A stretch of 64,000 bases of DNA from a virus. The DNA lies in the IMG/VR virus record IMGVR_UViG_3300042301_004349, positions 107,172-171,171 of that record; one strand, 5' to 3'. This document shows, one piece after another, positions 51,515-59,044 of the stretch (its first letter is position 1; each line of letters opens with the position of its first letter). Below the pieces are notes generated by a model. The model worked only from the letters and a program-made list of their open reading frames with translations, was not told where the DNA came from and searched no databases. The position numbers and the translations under genes were made by a program.

Positions 51515-52785
51515 TAAGCTTTAAGATTTCGTTGATCTATGATTAATTTAAGTTCTTCAATGAGGATATCAGGATCTAATGTAAATGAACGTGATGATTG
51601 TAATACTTCATTTTTATCTGCATTTAAAGCAACGGCATAACGACGTGCATTTCCTGCTACGACGAATCTTGAATCGTTTTCTTCTTTTATAGCAAATGTA
51701 AATCCTTTGTAATCTGATGTGATTGCACCTAAATTTCCTGATGGTGAAAGTGCTGATAGAAGATTATCTAAATCGGTTCTATCAAATGCTGTTAGATTTG
51801 AAGGTTCTTCAAAAAATCCATCAATTTCTTTAAGTCTTTCTTTTTGTTCTTCTAATTCTTCAATAATCCTATCTAATAACAATCGTATAATAGAAACAGC
51901 AGCTAGTAATCCTGTTATTATTTTAATAGCTAATTCGTATTTTTTTCTAAATCTTTCTTTAGCAGGTGTAACAACATCAGGTAACGGACCTGGTGGGGTA
52001 GGTAATGGTAAGATTACATCAGCTAGTACTAATACTATATCTAGTACCGATAATATAAGTGAAATTCTTTCTAAAATATTTTTTATTGAATTAATTTTAG
52101 CTTCATTTTCATTTATAATTCTAATAGCATTATTTCTTAATAAAGTTGCTTTTCTAATGTCATCGTTAGATTGAATATTATCAATAACATCATTAACATT
52201 ATCAACTAATTCTTCAATTCTTTTATTTCTTACTGATATTAATTGACTGGTTATGGTTAAAGAGGCCATAATCAGTGGAATAGGATTTTTTTTAGCTGAT
52301 GCTGCAGCTCCTCTTAATAAATCTTTTATTATCCTAGCGTTTTTCCCTTTAACTCTCTTATGACTTCTTTTTAAAAATCCATTAATTTTCCCATCAGCTG
52401 CATTTAATTTTATTAGAATTGCGTCTCTACTATTATTAATTAATGTTTGGTAGTTTGCTGTTTTGCTAGTTATAAAATCTTGTAATTCTTTTATTTCTCT
52501 ATCAAAATTTCCCTGAAGGGTTTCTTTAATTCTGTCAACTTCTTCTCTAGTAATTGATTTATTTTCAATGCGTTTATCTAAATCAGCAAATTTTTTAAAT
52601 AAATCTTTTGTTAGACTTTCAATTTTATTTTTAGCTTCTTCAATATCATTTAAGATAAGTTGAATGGGGTTAGTACTTATTTGTCTTTTAATTATTTCAC
52701 CAACATTGCTTTTAAGAGATTTTAATTTACTCTTAGCTGATGCTGCTTTAGATACTAATCCTGATACGTTGAATAAATTAGCCAT
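51514..52785 (-). CDS. Coiled-coil protein with hydrophobic segments, baseplate operon
   Basis: The 423-residue protein has a long charged coiled coil (residues 30-130), a hydrophobic stretch near 165-185 (PIPLIMASLTITSQLI), a second near 240-260 (ISLILSVLDIVLVLADVILPL) and a third near 290-305. The C-terminus is a small alpha/beta region. It lies between the hub/spike gene and gp25. A tape-measure-like or membrane-penetrating tail protein is possible; its length is short for a tape measure. Confidence 0.5.
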   Translation of the reverse strand: MANLFNVSGLVSKAASAKSKLKSLKSNVGEIIKRQISTNPIQLILNDIEEAKNKIESLTKDLFKKFADLDKRIENKSITREEVDRIKETLQGNFDREIKELQDFITSKTANYQTLINNSRDAILIKLNAADGKINGFLKRSHKRVKGKNARIIKDLLRGAAASAKKNPIPLIMASLTITSQLISVRNKRIEELVDNVNDVIDNIQSNDDIRKATLLRNNAIRIINENEAKINSIKNILERISLILSVLDIVLVLADVILPLPTPPGPLPDVVTPAKERFRKKYELAIKIITGLLAAVSIIRLLLDRIIEELEEQKERLKEIDGFFEEPSNLTAFDRTDLDNLLSALSPSGNLGAITSDYKGFTFAIKEENDSRFVVAGNARRYAVALNADKNEVLQSSRSFTLDPDILIEELKLIIDQRNLKA

Positions 52786-53969
52786 TATTTTGCTACTCTT
52801 ACTTTTTGTGATTTAATTTTTTCTAATTTAGGAATTAAATTATCTACTGATTCTTTTAATCCTCTAGCAGCAGTATTAAGCTGAGTCATAGGACTACCTT
52901 CAGATCCATTTAATGCTGATGAACATATAGTACTAAAGGAAGATAAACCTATTAATAATGAGTTTAATAATCTAATAGTTTCATTACCTAACAATGCTGG
53001 TTCTTCAGGAACTGAATTACCATTTAATCCTAGTAAAATGGTTGGTGAATTAATTACAAATTTATCATCAGCATCTAAACTAATTGTATTTTTTGTATAT
53101 AATTCAATATTATTTTGAGCAAATATTAAAACATTTTCTTTTTTAGAGTTTATAATAACTCTATCAGATGTTAATATAGCTTGAGAACCTTCTAAATATT
53201 TGTTTGGTAATGAAGTAGTAGTAAGAGGATTTAATTTTGTCTTAGATACTTCTAATGGAACTTTTTGAGTAGATGTTAAATATAAAGCAGAAGCATCTTT
53301 ATTAATATCTTCAACATATAATTTACCACTTCCAAAACTATGACCATTGGTTAAAATAGTAATTGGATCACCATTTTGTCCACTATCACTCCAAAAATTT
53401 TCTCCTGTATTTATTTTATTTGTACTACCAAATCTTAAGGTATTTCCAAATCTTCCTTCAAGTATATAATCACCTTCAAAAGGTAAGATTGATTCAATAT
53501 TTTGATTTTCTTCAAAACCTAAACCTAAAGGAGCTTCAGGATCTGCTGTTTGAGCATTTTGGTGATTATTACCCCATAAATTTATATTTGTAATATAATA
53601 ATATGATGGAGTTGATCTTGAATTAGATGATTGTGACTTTACTGAAGGTAAAGAAAATACTAGAACTAATTCTCCTTTTAAAGGATAATATTTTTGATTT
53701 GGAAAAAGAGGCTTAGCTGTTGAATAACCTAATACAGTTTTACTTGTTTGGTTTTCTACGTAGTTATCCTCATTTTTACTACTATCATAAGATTTAAACA
53801 GAACAGTACCTATCCCTTGCCACCCACCACATTCTTCAAAAACCTTTTTAGAAGGTGTTTTTTCATCCATAACCGTAGCAAATACCTTTCCAACCTTAAA
53901 TCTAAAGGGAGGGGTAGATGATCCTGATGATGATTTTGTTATAGATGATAAACCATACTTAATTGCCAT
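52785..53969 (-). CDS. gp5-like baseplate hub/spike protein
   Basis: The N-terminal half contains FKVGKVFATVMDEKTPSKK, YYPLKGELVLVFSLPS and EGDYILEGRFGNTLRFGSTN, an OB-fold-like region of gp5/VgrG type. The C-terminal part has strand repeats (QAILTSDRVIINSKKENVLI, NTISLDADDKFVINSPTI) like the beta-helix spike stem of cyanophage gp5 homologues. No lysozyme domain is seen, unlike T4 gp5. At 394 residues it would be the membrane-piercing spike. Confidence 0.68.
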   Translation of the reverse strand: MAIKYGLSSITKSSSGSSTPPFRFKVGKVFATVMDEKTPSKKVFEECGGWQGIGTVLFKSYDSSKNEDNYVENQTSKTVLGYSTAKPLFPNQKYYPLKGELVLVFSLPSVKSQSSNSRSTPSYYYITNINLWGNNHQNAQTADPEAPLGLGFEENQNIESILPFEGDYILEGRFGNTLRFGSTNKINTGENFWSDSGQNGDPITILTNGHSFGSGKLYVEDINKDASALYLTSTQKVPLEVSKTKLNPLTTTSLPNKYLEGSQAILTSDRVIINSKKENVLIFAQNNIELYTKNTISLDADDKFVINSPTILLGLNGNSVPEEPALLGNETIRLLNSLLIGLSSFSTICSSALNGSEGSPMTQLNTAARGLKESVDNLIPKLEKIKSQKVRVAK

Positions 53970-54354
53970 TTTCTAATATTTTAGTAGCATTAGTATCAAT
54001 ATGTTCTAATTGTTTTGTTTCATCTCCCATTTTCTTTACTTCAAGTAATAATTGCTCTTTTTCTTCTTCAGAAATTAGTAAGTCATTACTACCAGCAGAA
54101 GCACTATTAGTCATAGCTCTCTGTACAACAGATGCCATTCTTACTAAGTGATCATTGTTTTTTACCTGAACGTCCAAATATTCTTTAATAAGTGGAACGA
54201 TCATCACAGCATCCGCGGGGGTATTGATAAATGGTTTAAGAGCCATAATTAGCTCTTCGATTCTATCCTCAGTTTTTTTCGTAGTCTTGTATATATCCTG
54301 CAATAGATCCGAGAAAGTTTTTTTACCAAATATAACTTGGTTGAAATTTTCCAT
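53959..54354 (-). CDS. Small helical protein of the hub operon
   Basis: The 131-residue, acidic, coiled-coil-rich protein starts MENFNQVIFGKKTFSDLL and overlaps the hub gene by 11 bases. A candidate late promoter precedes it. It may be a baseplate-assembly or hub chaperone; no family is recognised. Confidence 0.55.
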   Translation of the reverse strand: MENFNQVIFGKKTFSDLLQDIYKTTKKTEDRIEELIMALKPFINTPADAVMIVPLIKEYLDVQVKNNDHLVRMASVVQRAMTNSASAGSNDLLISEEEKEQLLLEVKKMGDETKQLEHIDTNATKILENGN

Positions 54355-54375
54355 GATATTTATGTGTTATTTACG

Positions 54376-54384
54376 TATAAATAT
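54376..54384 (-). promoter_or_regulatory. Candidate late promoter at head of baseplate operon
   Basis: The minus strand reads ATATTTATACG 22 bases before the first baseplate-operon ATG, with the same spacing as before gp13 and the head protein. Confidence 0.5.
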
Positions 54385-54398
54385 GAAAAAAATAAAGG

Positions 54399-55193
54399 TT
54401 ACATTTTTATATACCCGTGTTCATAAAATTCACTAAATAATCTAAGACGTATTGTATCTAATTTTTTAATAATTTTAGTAATTTGGGGTGTATCAACGTC
54501 CGTAATTTCACGAATATAAATGTATAATGCCTTTTTATTAAATATTTCTAAATTTTCTCGTTTACGGAATAATTCAATAATAGCATCTGCTGTTCGTGCA
54601 TCCTGTTGTTTTGGAAATATTGTAAATATATGCTTATCAACATAAGCAACATATTGATCTAAAAACATATTAAGCTCATTCTTCTCCTCATCTAGACCTA
54701 TATTATTATCGACGAATACATCATTTTCATCGTTTACTTCGTCCATATTTACCTTTTCTTGTAGTTTCTTATAGTTGTTCTGGTTGTAAACTATTAAGTA
54801 ACGTTTAGCAATGGTACCAAAATATGAATAAGCTTTACCTTTATCTTGATTATATAAGTGAAGTTTCTCAAGAAGAAAAGCTACTACTTCATGTTTTAAA
54901 TCCTCAATTGTATCTGTGTCGGTATAATAAAACTTAAATGTATGAATAATATTTTCTGCTAGTTTATAAAAACCGTATGCAATGCGAGAATTATATATTT
55001 TATTACGAATATCCTGATCAGTGTGTGACAGGTATTCAACAATAGCATTTTCAGTGTCCTCTGTAAAATATATTCTAGGCTGTTTTGGTTTACGTTTACG
55101 TACGCTTCCCTTCTTAGTTAAAGCAGGACCTAATTGTTCATCTAAAAACTTAGCAGCATCAAAATTATCATTATCGTAATATCCGTTATACAT
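54399..55193 (-). CDS. gp55-like late sigma factor
   Basis: T4 gp55 directs host RNA polymerase to late promoters. This 264-residue protein carries a sigma-70 region 2-like core: TDTIEDLKHEVVAFLLEKLH, then YNQDKGKAYSYFGTIAKRYLI (residues 95-145). A basic segment RKRKPKQP lies upstream. The C-terminal part has EITDVDTPQITKIIKKLDTIR, a helix-turn-helix-like segment. The gene sits just before the baseplate operon and small regulators. It is the obvious candidate to read the ATATTTATA boxes. Confidence 0.78.
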   Translation of the reverse strand: MYNGYYDNDNFDAAKFLDEQLGPALTKKGSVRKRKPKQPRIYFTEDTENAIVEYLSHTDQDIRNKIYNSRIAYGFYKLAENIIHTFKFYYTDTDTIEDLKHEVVAFLLEKLHLYNQDKGKAYSYFGTIAKRYLIVYNQNNYKKLQEKVNMDEVNDENDVFVDNNIGLDEEKNELNMFLDQYVAYVDKHIFTIFPKQQDARTADAIIELFRKRENLEIFNKKALYIYIREITDVDTPQITKIIKKLDTIRLRLFSEFYEHGYIKM

Positions 55194-55473
55194 TATTCTC
55201 TATCTTTTTATCTAAGTTGTTTAATAAAGTATCTCTCATACTTTTTATTTGTTCAAAAAATGTTCCTATCTCATCATCATTTTCAAAAGCACCTGATGAG
55301 TCTAATTGTGTAATAGTTTCATCTATTTTAATTACACTTGAAGTTAAATTACTGATCAATGTATCTTGTTCGTTAATTAAATCTTCGGCTTTTTCATTTT
55401 TCATTAATAAATTCCAAGTTGTAAAACCTAGAACTATAATTATTAATCCTAATATTCCAATTATGATTTCCAT
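55186..55473 (-). CDS. Membrane-anchored small coiled-coil protein
   Basis: The 95-residue protein has one N-terminal membrane helix (EIIIGILGLIIIVLGFTTW) and an acidic coiled coil. It overlaps the sigma gene by eight bases and follows the small gene that I consider a possible coactivator. Function is unknown. Confidence 0.55.
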   Translation of the reverse strand: MEIIIGILGLIIIVLGFTTWNLLMKNEKAEDLINEQDTLISNLTSSVIKIDETITQLDSSGAFENDDEIGTFFEQIKSMRDTLLNNLDKKIENNV

Positions 55474-55474
55474 A

Positions 55475-55726
55475 TTAAAATCCTTTTAAAATGTTTTGTA
55501 AATTATCTGCGTTGGGGTTTTCCGATATAAGTTTATTCTGTATGTCTCTTTTAGATTGGCGTTTTGGTTTCGCTTCGGTTTCTAGTTTAAAAAAAGGTTT
55601 ATCGGATGTTTTGGGAGATTGGGTCGCCTCAAACTCCTTACATAATGTAAGAAGTTGAGTGCGTTGAGGTTCGTTTAATTCTGTTTCAACCCAATGTAAT
55701 ATGTTTTGCCATTCTTGACTTAACAT
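55475..55726 (-). CDS. Small regulator-like protein, possible late coactivator
   Basis: The 83-residue protein has a helical N-terminal half (MLSQEWQNILHWVETELN) and a basic linker, and ends in NLQNILKGF, which loosely resembles a sliding-clamp-binding peptide. In T4 the late coactivator gp33 is small, helical and clamp-bound by its C-terminus. The position two genes before the gp55-like gene makes the idea worth testing, but there is no direct similarity. Confidence 0.45.
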   Translation of the reverse strand: MLSQEWQNILHWVETELNEPQRTQLLTLCKEFEATQSPKTSDKPFFKLETEAKPKRQSKRDIQNKLISENPNADNLQNILKGF

Positions 55727-55729
55727 ATA

Positions 55730-55897
55730 TTAGTCTTCGTTTTCTAATGAAATTTGATAACGAATTTCCTCAATTTGTTCTTTTAATTGTTCAAAGTGAC
55801 CATCATTGATTTGTCCTTCTCTAGCAATTAGATTTAGATTGTTAATCATAATGTCCAATTGCTCAACCTTTGCTAATAGTAGATCTTTGTATCTCAT
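55730..55897 (-). CDS. Small coiled-coil protein
   Basis: I use the ATG giving MRYKDLLLAKVEQLD because the longer frame extends through a promoter-like region and a terminator. The 55-residue product is one acidic coiled coil. It heads the group of small genes before the sigma gene. Function is unknown. Confidence 0.5.
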   Translation of the reverse strand: MRYKDLLLAKVEQLDIMINNLNLIAREGQINDGHFEQLKEQIEEIRYQISLENED

Positions 55898-55943
55898 TAT
55901 TTTATTATTTTTAATACTCAATATACGAACGAAGAATGGCGTA

Positions 55944-55979
55944 GCCAAAGAAAGAGCGACTTGTTTTCACAAGCCGCTC
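55944..55979 (-). terminator. Rho-independent terminator downstream of small helical gene
   Basis: GAGCGGCTTGT pairs with ACAAGTCGCTC (one G-U pair) around a four-base loop, followed by TTTCTTT. It separates the 56-kb gene from the sigma-factor cluster. Confidence 0.9.
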
Positions 55980-56003
55980 GATAATTGTATTATTTTGTAA
56001 ATA

Positions 56004-56531
56004 TTAGAAGCCTTTAGATTTGCTGATTTGGCTAGCAACGCTTTGTAATACTTGCTTCTTTTCTTCTGGAGTTTTTGCTTTTCTTAAGTCATTGATGATT
56101 GAAGCCGCTAATGTACCGCCTACACCAAGTAAAGTAGCTAAAATTGGAGCAGCATCAGCAAGTAAACTTTCGCTTACATCTTCGTTCTCATCAATTTTTT
56201 CTTTCTTATCTTCGTCTTTAACTTTCTTTTTCTCAGCTAATACAGCTTGTAATTCTTGACGAACCATTTCTTTTAATTCGTCCTTAGTCATTTTTTTCTT
56301 TTTTGTTTCCATTTCGCTTATTTTATTTATTGCGGGTGAATGATTTAATATTGAGTTAATTTTTTCTTCTTGTTCAGGATCGTTAACAGACAATTCAAAA
56401 TAATTTACAACAGTTCCATTTTGGAATGCAGATTTATTTTTTAAATCATTTGAGCTAACATTAACGTTTAATTTTTCTAAACGATTTAATAATGCTGCTT
56501 TATCTTCTGCTTTTATTTTATAAATTGCCAT
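56004..56531 (-). CDS. Helical protein with C-terminal hydrophobic segment
   Basis: I start at MAIYKIKAEDKAALLNRLEK, the only plausible ATG after the promoter region. The 175-residue product has a small N-terminal alpha/beta domain, a highly charged linker (EKKKVKDEDKKEKIDEN), then LLADAAPILATLLGVGGTLAA, a hydrophobic helix, and a Lys-rich end. A similar lysine/glutamate linker is seen in head-core proteins. Function is unknown. Confidence 0.55.
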   Translation of the reverse strand: MAIYKIKAEDKAALLNRLEKLNVNVSSNDLKNKSAFQNGTVVNYFELSVNDPEQEEKINSILNHSPAINKISEMETKKKKMTKDELKEMVRQELQAVLAEKKKVKDEDKKEKIDENEDVSESLLADAAPILATLLGVGGTLAASIINDLRKAKTPEEKKQVLQSVASQISKSKGF

Positions 56532-56537
56532 GCTACT

Positions 56538-56546
56538 AATAAATAT
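56538..56546 (-). promoter_or_regulatory. ATATTTATT box before helical gene
   Basis: The minus strand reads ATATTTATTAGTAGC seven bases before the chosen ATG; a second box at 56624-56632 lies further upstream. Confidence 0.3.
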
Positions 56547-56622
56547 AAATAATTTAAACAAAACATAGCTCCCCTTGGCCAAAACCGTTTGAGAGCCACT
56601 ACCCTACAACTATCCGTATATA

Positions 56623-56817
56623 CTATAAATATGTAGAAACCTTAGATGTCATATGAGTAGCCAAACGATAATGCGCAAATACCGCAAGTAAAAACAAAGC
56701 CAACATAAGATGAACATAATGACCATAAATTCCTACTAATAGGGTATGGGTGGCATAAACTAGCATATGCCCTGTTATCCAAAGCATAATAACCATTAAC
56801 AGATTAATTTTATTCAT
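56623..56817 (-). CDS. Small membrane protein
   Basis: The 64-residue protein has two hydrophobic helices (INLLMVIMLWITGHMLVYA and YVHLMLALFLLAVFAHY). It lies in a tight run with two other small genes. A holin-like or membrane-modifying role is possible but not shown. Confidence 0.5.
   Translation of the reverse strand: MNKINLLMVIMLWITGHMLVYATHTLLVGIYGHYVHLMLALFLLAVFAHYRLATHMTSKVSTYL
56624..56632 (-). promoter_or_regulatory. Candidate late promoter box at end of small membrane gene
   Basis: The minus strand reads ATATTTATAGTATATAC right at the stop of the membrane-protein gene, about 93 bases before the next gene downstream. Confidence 0.4.
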
Positions 56818-56819
56818 AA

Positions 56820-57050
56820 TTATTTATTTTCATTATTAAAACCCACACGTACGCGATGGGTGTGATTCGATTTAGAAATATACGATATGCTGGGTGAAGA
56901 TATATGACGATAATAAATTACATCATCCCACCCAGGATTATTAGATGATGGGATAAGATCGTAATGGGTAGCCTTCTGACACACGTACGGGTCACTTGAA
57001 TCGAGCTGGGTATAATGGTTAAGATCGTGATTGTGTGGGAGGCGTATCAT
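56820..57050 (-). CDS. Small protein, unknown
   Basis: The 76-residue protein is His/Ser/Tyr/Asn-rich (LPHNHDLNHYTQLDSSDPY) with no recognised domain. It is closely packed between the membrane protein and the PGDY-like gene. It may be translated as part of one small operon driven by the early-type promoter upstream. Confidence 0.45.
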   Translation of the reverse strand: MIRLPHNHDLNHYTQLDSSDPYVCQKATHYDLIPSSNNPGWDDVIYYRHISSPSISYISKSNHTHRVRVGFNNENK

Positions 57051-57052
57051 GG

Positions 57053-57349
57053 CTAATGGTTTACTTGTTCGTATGTTTTTTCGAATATCTCTTTATCCAC
57101 TAACCAACGTTCACCGGTGATACCAACACATATATATTCTCTACCAAATCCTTTACTTAAATGCTTTTGGTTCTCCAATGTGGAAACATAAGGTACTTTA
57201 ATTTCATTCTTACCCACAAATCCGGAAGTACTAATACTACCATCTTCGTTTACATCTTCATCATCATAGTATCTACTGATGAATCCATCTTCATCCCCTT
57301 CTTCAAATATCTTAGCTTCAACTGTTGCTGTTTTTCTATATGTTTTCAT
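57053..57349 (-). CDS. PGDYG-like small phage protein
   Basis: I use the only ATG (MKTYRKTATVEAKIFEEG); a GTG lies 10 codons earlier but inside the promoter. The protein contains TLENQKHLSKGFGREYICVG and then ITGERWLVDKEIFEKTYEQV, like small phage or bacterial proteins of the PGDYG type. The ATG lies only four bases after the -7 box, implying a nearly leaderless mRNA. Function is unknown. Confidence 0.5.
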   Translation of the reverse strand: MKTYRKTATVEAKIFEEGDEDGFISRYYDDEDVNEDGSISTSGFVGKNEIKVPYVSTLENQKHLSKGFGREYICVGITGERWLVDKEIFEKTYEQVNH

Positions 57350-57352
57350 GTT

Positions 57353-57379
57353 GTAAATATAACGTATATACCTTGCCAC
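57353..57379 (-). promoter_or_regulatory. Early-type promoter (TGGCA-N12-TATATTTAC)
   Basis: The minus strand reads GTGGCA, 12 bases, TATATTTAC. It has the same layout as the 16 promoters further right, but the coding start is unusually close. Confidence 0.65.
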
Positions 57380-57385
57380 TTGAAA

Positions 57386-57523
57386 CTAGTTTTGTTCAAG
57401 ACCTCTTTTTGGACCTATGCAAACGTGGGACAAAGGGGTATTTTCGGAAATGGTATATGCGTATATACCCATCGGCCCATGTTTACGGTGTTTGTGTTGA
57501 GAATACCCATAGTTTTTTTGCAT
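57386..57523 (-). CDS. Possible small protein (45 residues)
   Basis: An ATG-started frame of 45 codons reads MQKNYGYSQHKHRKHGPMG and continues to a TAG just upstream of the next promoter. Composition is plausible for a small basic protein. No promoter box of the usual type precedes it, so it may also be chance. Confidence 0.35.
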   Translation of the reverse strand: MQKNYGYSQHKHRKHGPMGIYAYTISENTPLSHVCIGPKRGLEQN

Positions 57524-57661
57524 TGACCACGGCCCGTCGATTGACCGCAATTACCGTGGGAGCACTTCGCTATCAAACCGCTATTGTACCGCTATCGTCT
57601 CGATACCGTCTGTAACCTTTTTTCGGTCACACGCCCGAGTGCCCGGTTGCCCGGGTGCCCG
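57524..57661. other. Non-coding GC-rich stretch with short iterated motifs
   Basis: This stretch lacks a convincing gene. It contains iterated TGCCCGG units (57635-57661) and a run with ATAGCGGT repeated at 11-12-base intervals (57568-57605). Such clusters occur at replication origins and at protein-binding sites, but could also be remnant sequence. It is much richer in GC than the flanking DNA. Confidence 0.4.
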
Positions 57662-57835
57662 TTATAGCTCGTTGGGTTGTTTCTTACGATGGCGTCTACC
57701 TATCATCCATGTTTTCACACACACGGTAAGCGGACCTACCAGAATCACTAATTCACTATCGTTTATTGCGATACCGAATACTAGACCCTTAATCAATTGC
57801 AATTCAATCCACCTGTTTCTAAATAATACGTTCAT
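57662..57835 (-). CDS. Small basic protein (57 residues)
   Basis: A clear ATG frame gives MNVLFRNRWIELQLIKGLVF, with a hydrophobic segment and a basic end (MIGRRHRKKQPNEL). It is preceded by an AT-rich leader like other right-arm genes but without a TGGKCA box. A membrane-associated small protein is likely. Confidence 0.5.
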   Translation of the reverse strand: MNVLFRNRWIELQLIKGLVFGIAINDSELVILVGPLTVCVKTWMIGRRHRKKQPNEL

Positions 57836-57894
57836 GTTATTATACTTTTAATGTAATGGTTAATTTATTATTTTATCTAGCTGATTATCTAGTT

Positions 57895-58086
57895 TTAATT
57901 GACTAGTTCATCCAATATCGCTTGCGCTTCAGATTTACTTACCCAACCATCACCGTCTACATCTACTAGATTGCCTACGTAATACATATCGTTCATGTTC
58001 ATTAGGCTATTCACATTCACCTTACTAGCAGCCTGCTCAATTGCGTCGGCTTGTCTTTCTAAATCTCTTAATCGTTTCGTTAACAT
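57895..58086 (-). CDS. Small EF-hand-like protein
   Basis: The 63-residue protein has an N-terminal helix and then VDVDGDGWVSKSEAQAIL, an EF-hand calcium loop with Asp at positions 1, 3 and 5 and Glu at 12. It is monocistronic behind an early-type promoter. Calcium binding is predicted, the role unknown. Confidence 0.55.
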   Translation of the reverse strand: MLTKRLRDLERQADAIEQAASKVNVNSLMNMNDMYYVGNLVDVDGDGWVSKSEAQAILDELVN

Positions 58087-58107
58087 ATCTTTTAATTTTA
58101 TTATGAC

Positions 58108-58140
58108 GTGAATATACGCTGCGAGCTCTGACCATCCACG
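58108..58140 (-). promoter_or_regulatory. Early-type promoter
   Basis: CGTGGATGGTCAGAG, then TATATTCAC; the TGGTCA to -7 spacing is 12 bases and the ATG lies 22 bases beyond. Confidence 0.75.
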
Positions 58141-58359
58141 TTATAGTCGATCGTCGTTTCTGAAGTCGATCTCATCCTGCTTTCTCATTTGAGCAAGCTG
58201 ATAGTTAGTGAATTCGATGTATTTCTTACCTTCAAGAGCATCATTCACAGCCATCATTCTATTCTCACCCACCACATACAGTCCGTCTTTTCGTCTTTCT
58301 AAACGTAATGGACCACTTAAATCGAACTTTTCCCCGTCATTGAATTTTAACATGCTCAT
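58141..58359 (-). CDS. Small early-arm protein, unknown
   Basis: The 72-residue protein reads MSMLKFNDGEKFDLSGPLR and then LERRKDGLYVVGENRMMAVN, a compact alpha/beta pattern, ending in charged residues. Single gene behind its own promoter. No family is recognised. Confidence 0.55.
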   Translation of the reverse strand: MSMLKFNDGEKFDLSGPLRLERRKDGLYVVGENRMMAVNDALEGKKYIEFTNYQLAQMRKQDEIDFRNDDRL

Positions 58360-58382
58360 ATTGTTTAATTATTTATTACGAC

Positions 58383-58415
58383 GTAAATATACATAGCCAA
58401 CCCTGACCAACCACG
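58383..58415 (-). promoter_or_regulatory. Early-type promoter
   Basis: CGTGGTTGGTCAGGG, then TATATTTACG with 12-base spacing; ATG 24 bases away. Confidence 0.75.
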
Positions 58416-58634
58416 TTAGAACGTAGTTGGACGGTTTTTCTTAGGTGCCTCGTCATCGTAGGCTTTATTAGCTATCCATACAGCCAGGTAGATGAACATT
58501 ACTTGAACGGTGTAGCCTAACCAGTTGTATGTTTCAAACTTAAACGCGGCGCCGAATGTGACGATACCCTCTATAAACGCTAATACCACTAACCCAATAA
58601 TTGAATACCCAATACGATCTAATACTTGCTTCAT
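58416..58634 (-). CDS. Small membrane protein
   Basis: The 72-residue protein has two hydrophobic helices (IGYSIIGLVVLAFIEGIVTF and YTVQVMFIYLAVWIANKAY) and a basic C-terminus. Early expression would fit a membrane-acting host-takeover or exclusion protein, which is speculative. Confidence 0.6.
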   Translation of the reverse strand: MKQVLDRIGYSIIGLVVLAFIEGIVTFGAAFKFETYNWLGYTVQVMFIYLAVWIANKAYDDEAPKKNRPTTF

Positions 58635-58655
58635 AACTTTAATTTTTATTATATG

Positions 58656-58683
58656 GTGAATATATGAACTGTGTTTTGACCCA
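58656..58683 (-). promoter_or_regulatory. Early-type promoter
   Basis: TGGGTCA, 12 bases, TATATTCAC; ATG 22 bases beyond the box. Confidence 0.7.
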
Positions 58684-58694
58684 TCACGCTTTAT

Positions 58695-58979
58695 TTAAGC
58701 GAAGTGAGGCCACATCATTATTGTTCCTGGATCGTTCCACTCGAAGCACCATCCGTTTTCATCAGCCCACTCGTTAATGGAGTTATGAACACCGAATTCG
58801 TACTGATCGTAATTTTCATTACCGTAATCGAATAGCTCCCATCCGTCAGCATTCGTTTCCCCGTTCTCACCAGACATCCAGATGCCGTCACCTAGGTCGT
58901 CATCGAATTCCTCTACCGGTCTCACGAATTCCACCCCCCACTTTTGTCTCAATTCAGACATCATTTTTTCTCTCTTCAT
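58695..58979 (-). CDS. Acidic small protein, unknown
   Basis: I start at MKREKMMSELRQKWG, the first ATG after the promoter; a longer frame would run into it. The 94-residue product is Asp/Glu/Trp/Asn-rich (GIWMSGENGETNADGWELF), ends with WNDPGTIMMWPHFA, and is strongly acidic like DNA-mimic or anti-restriction proteins, but that is only a composition argument. Confidence 0.55.
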   Translation of the reverse strand: MKREKMMSELRQKWGVEFVRPVEEFDDDLGDGIWMSGENGETNADGWELFDYGNENYDQYEFGVHNSINEWADENGWCFEWNDPGTIMMWPHFA

Positions 58980-59001
58980 AACCATTAATTTTAAGTACGA
59001 C

Positions 59002-59034
59002 GTAAATGTACGCGGCTGGCCTTGACCAGCCACG
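59002..59034 (-). promoter_or_regulatory. Early-type promoter
   Basis: CGTGGCTGGTCAAGG, 12-base spacing, TACATTTACG; ATG 23 bases away. Confidence 0.75.
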
Positions 59035-59044
59035 TTTCACTTAC

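Noticed and set aside
5486-54384. TATAAATAT read on the plus strand as T4-type late promoters
   Set aside because: There are no plus-strand genes downstream of these sites; the minus-strand reading ATATTTATA fits the gene layout.
57161-57615. Plus-strand open frames near 57.4 kb
   Set aside because: They overlap minus-strand genes and promoters, and no plus-strand promoter was seen; treated as chance.
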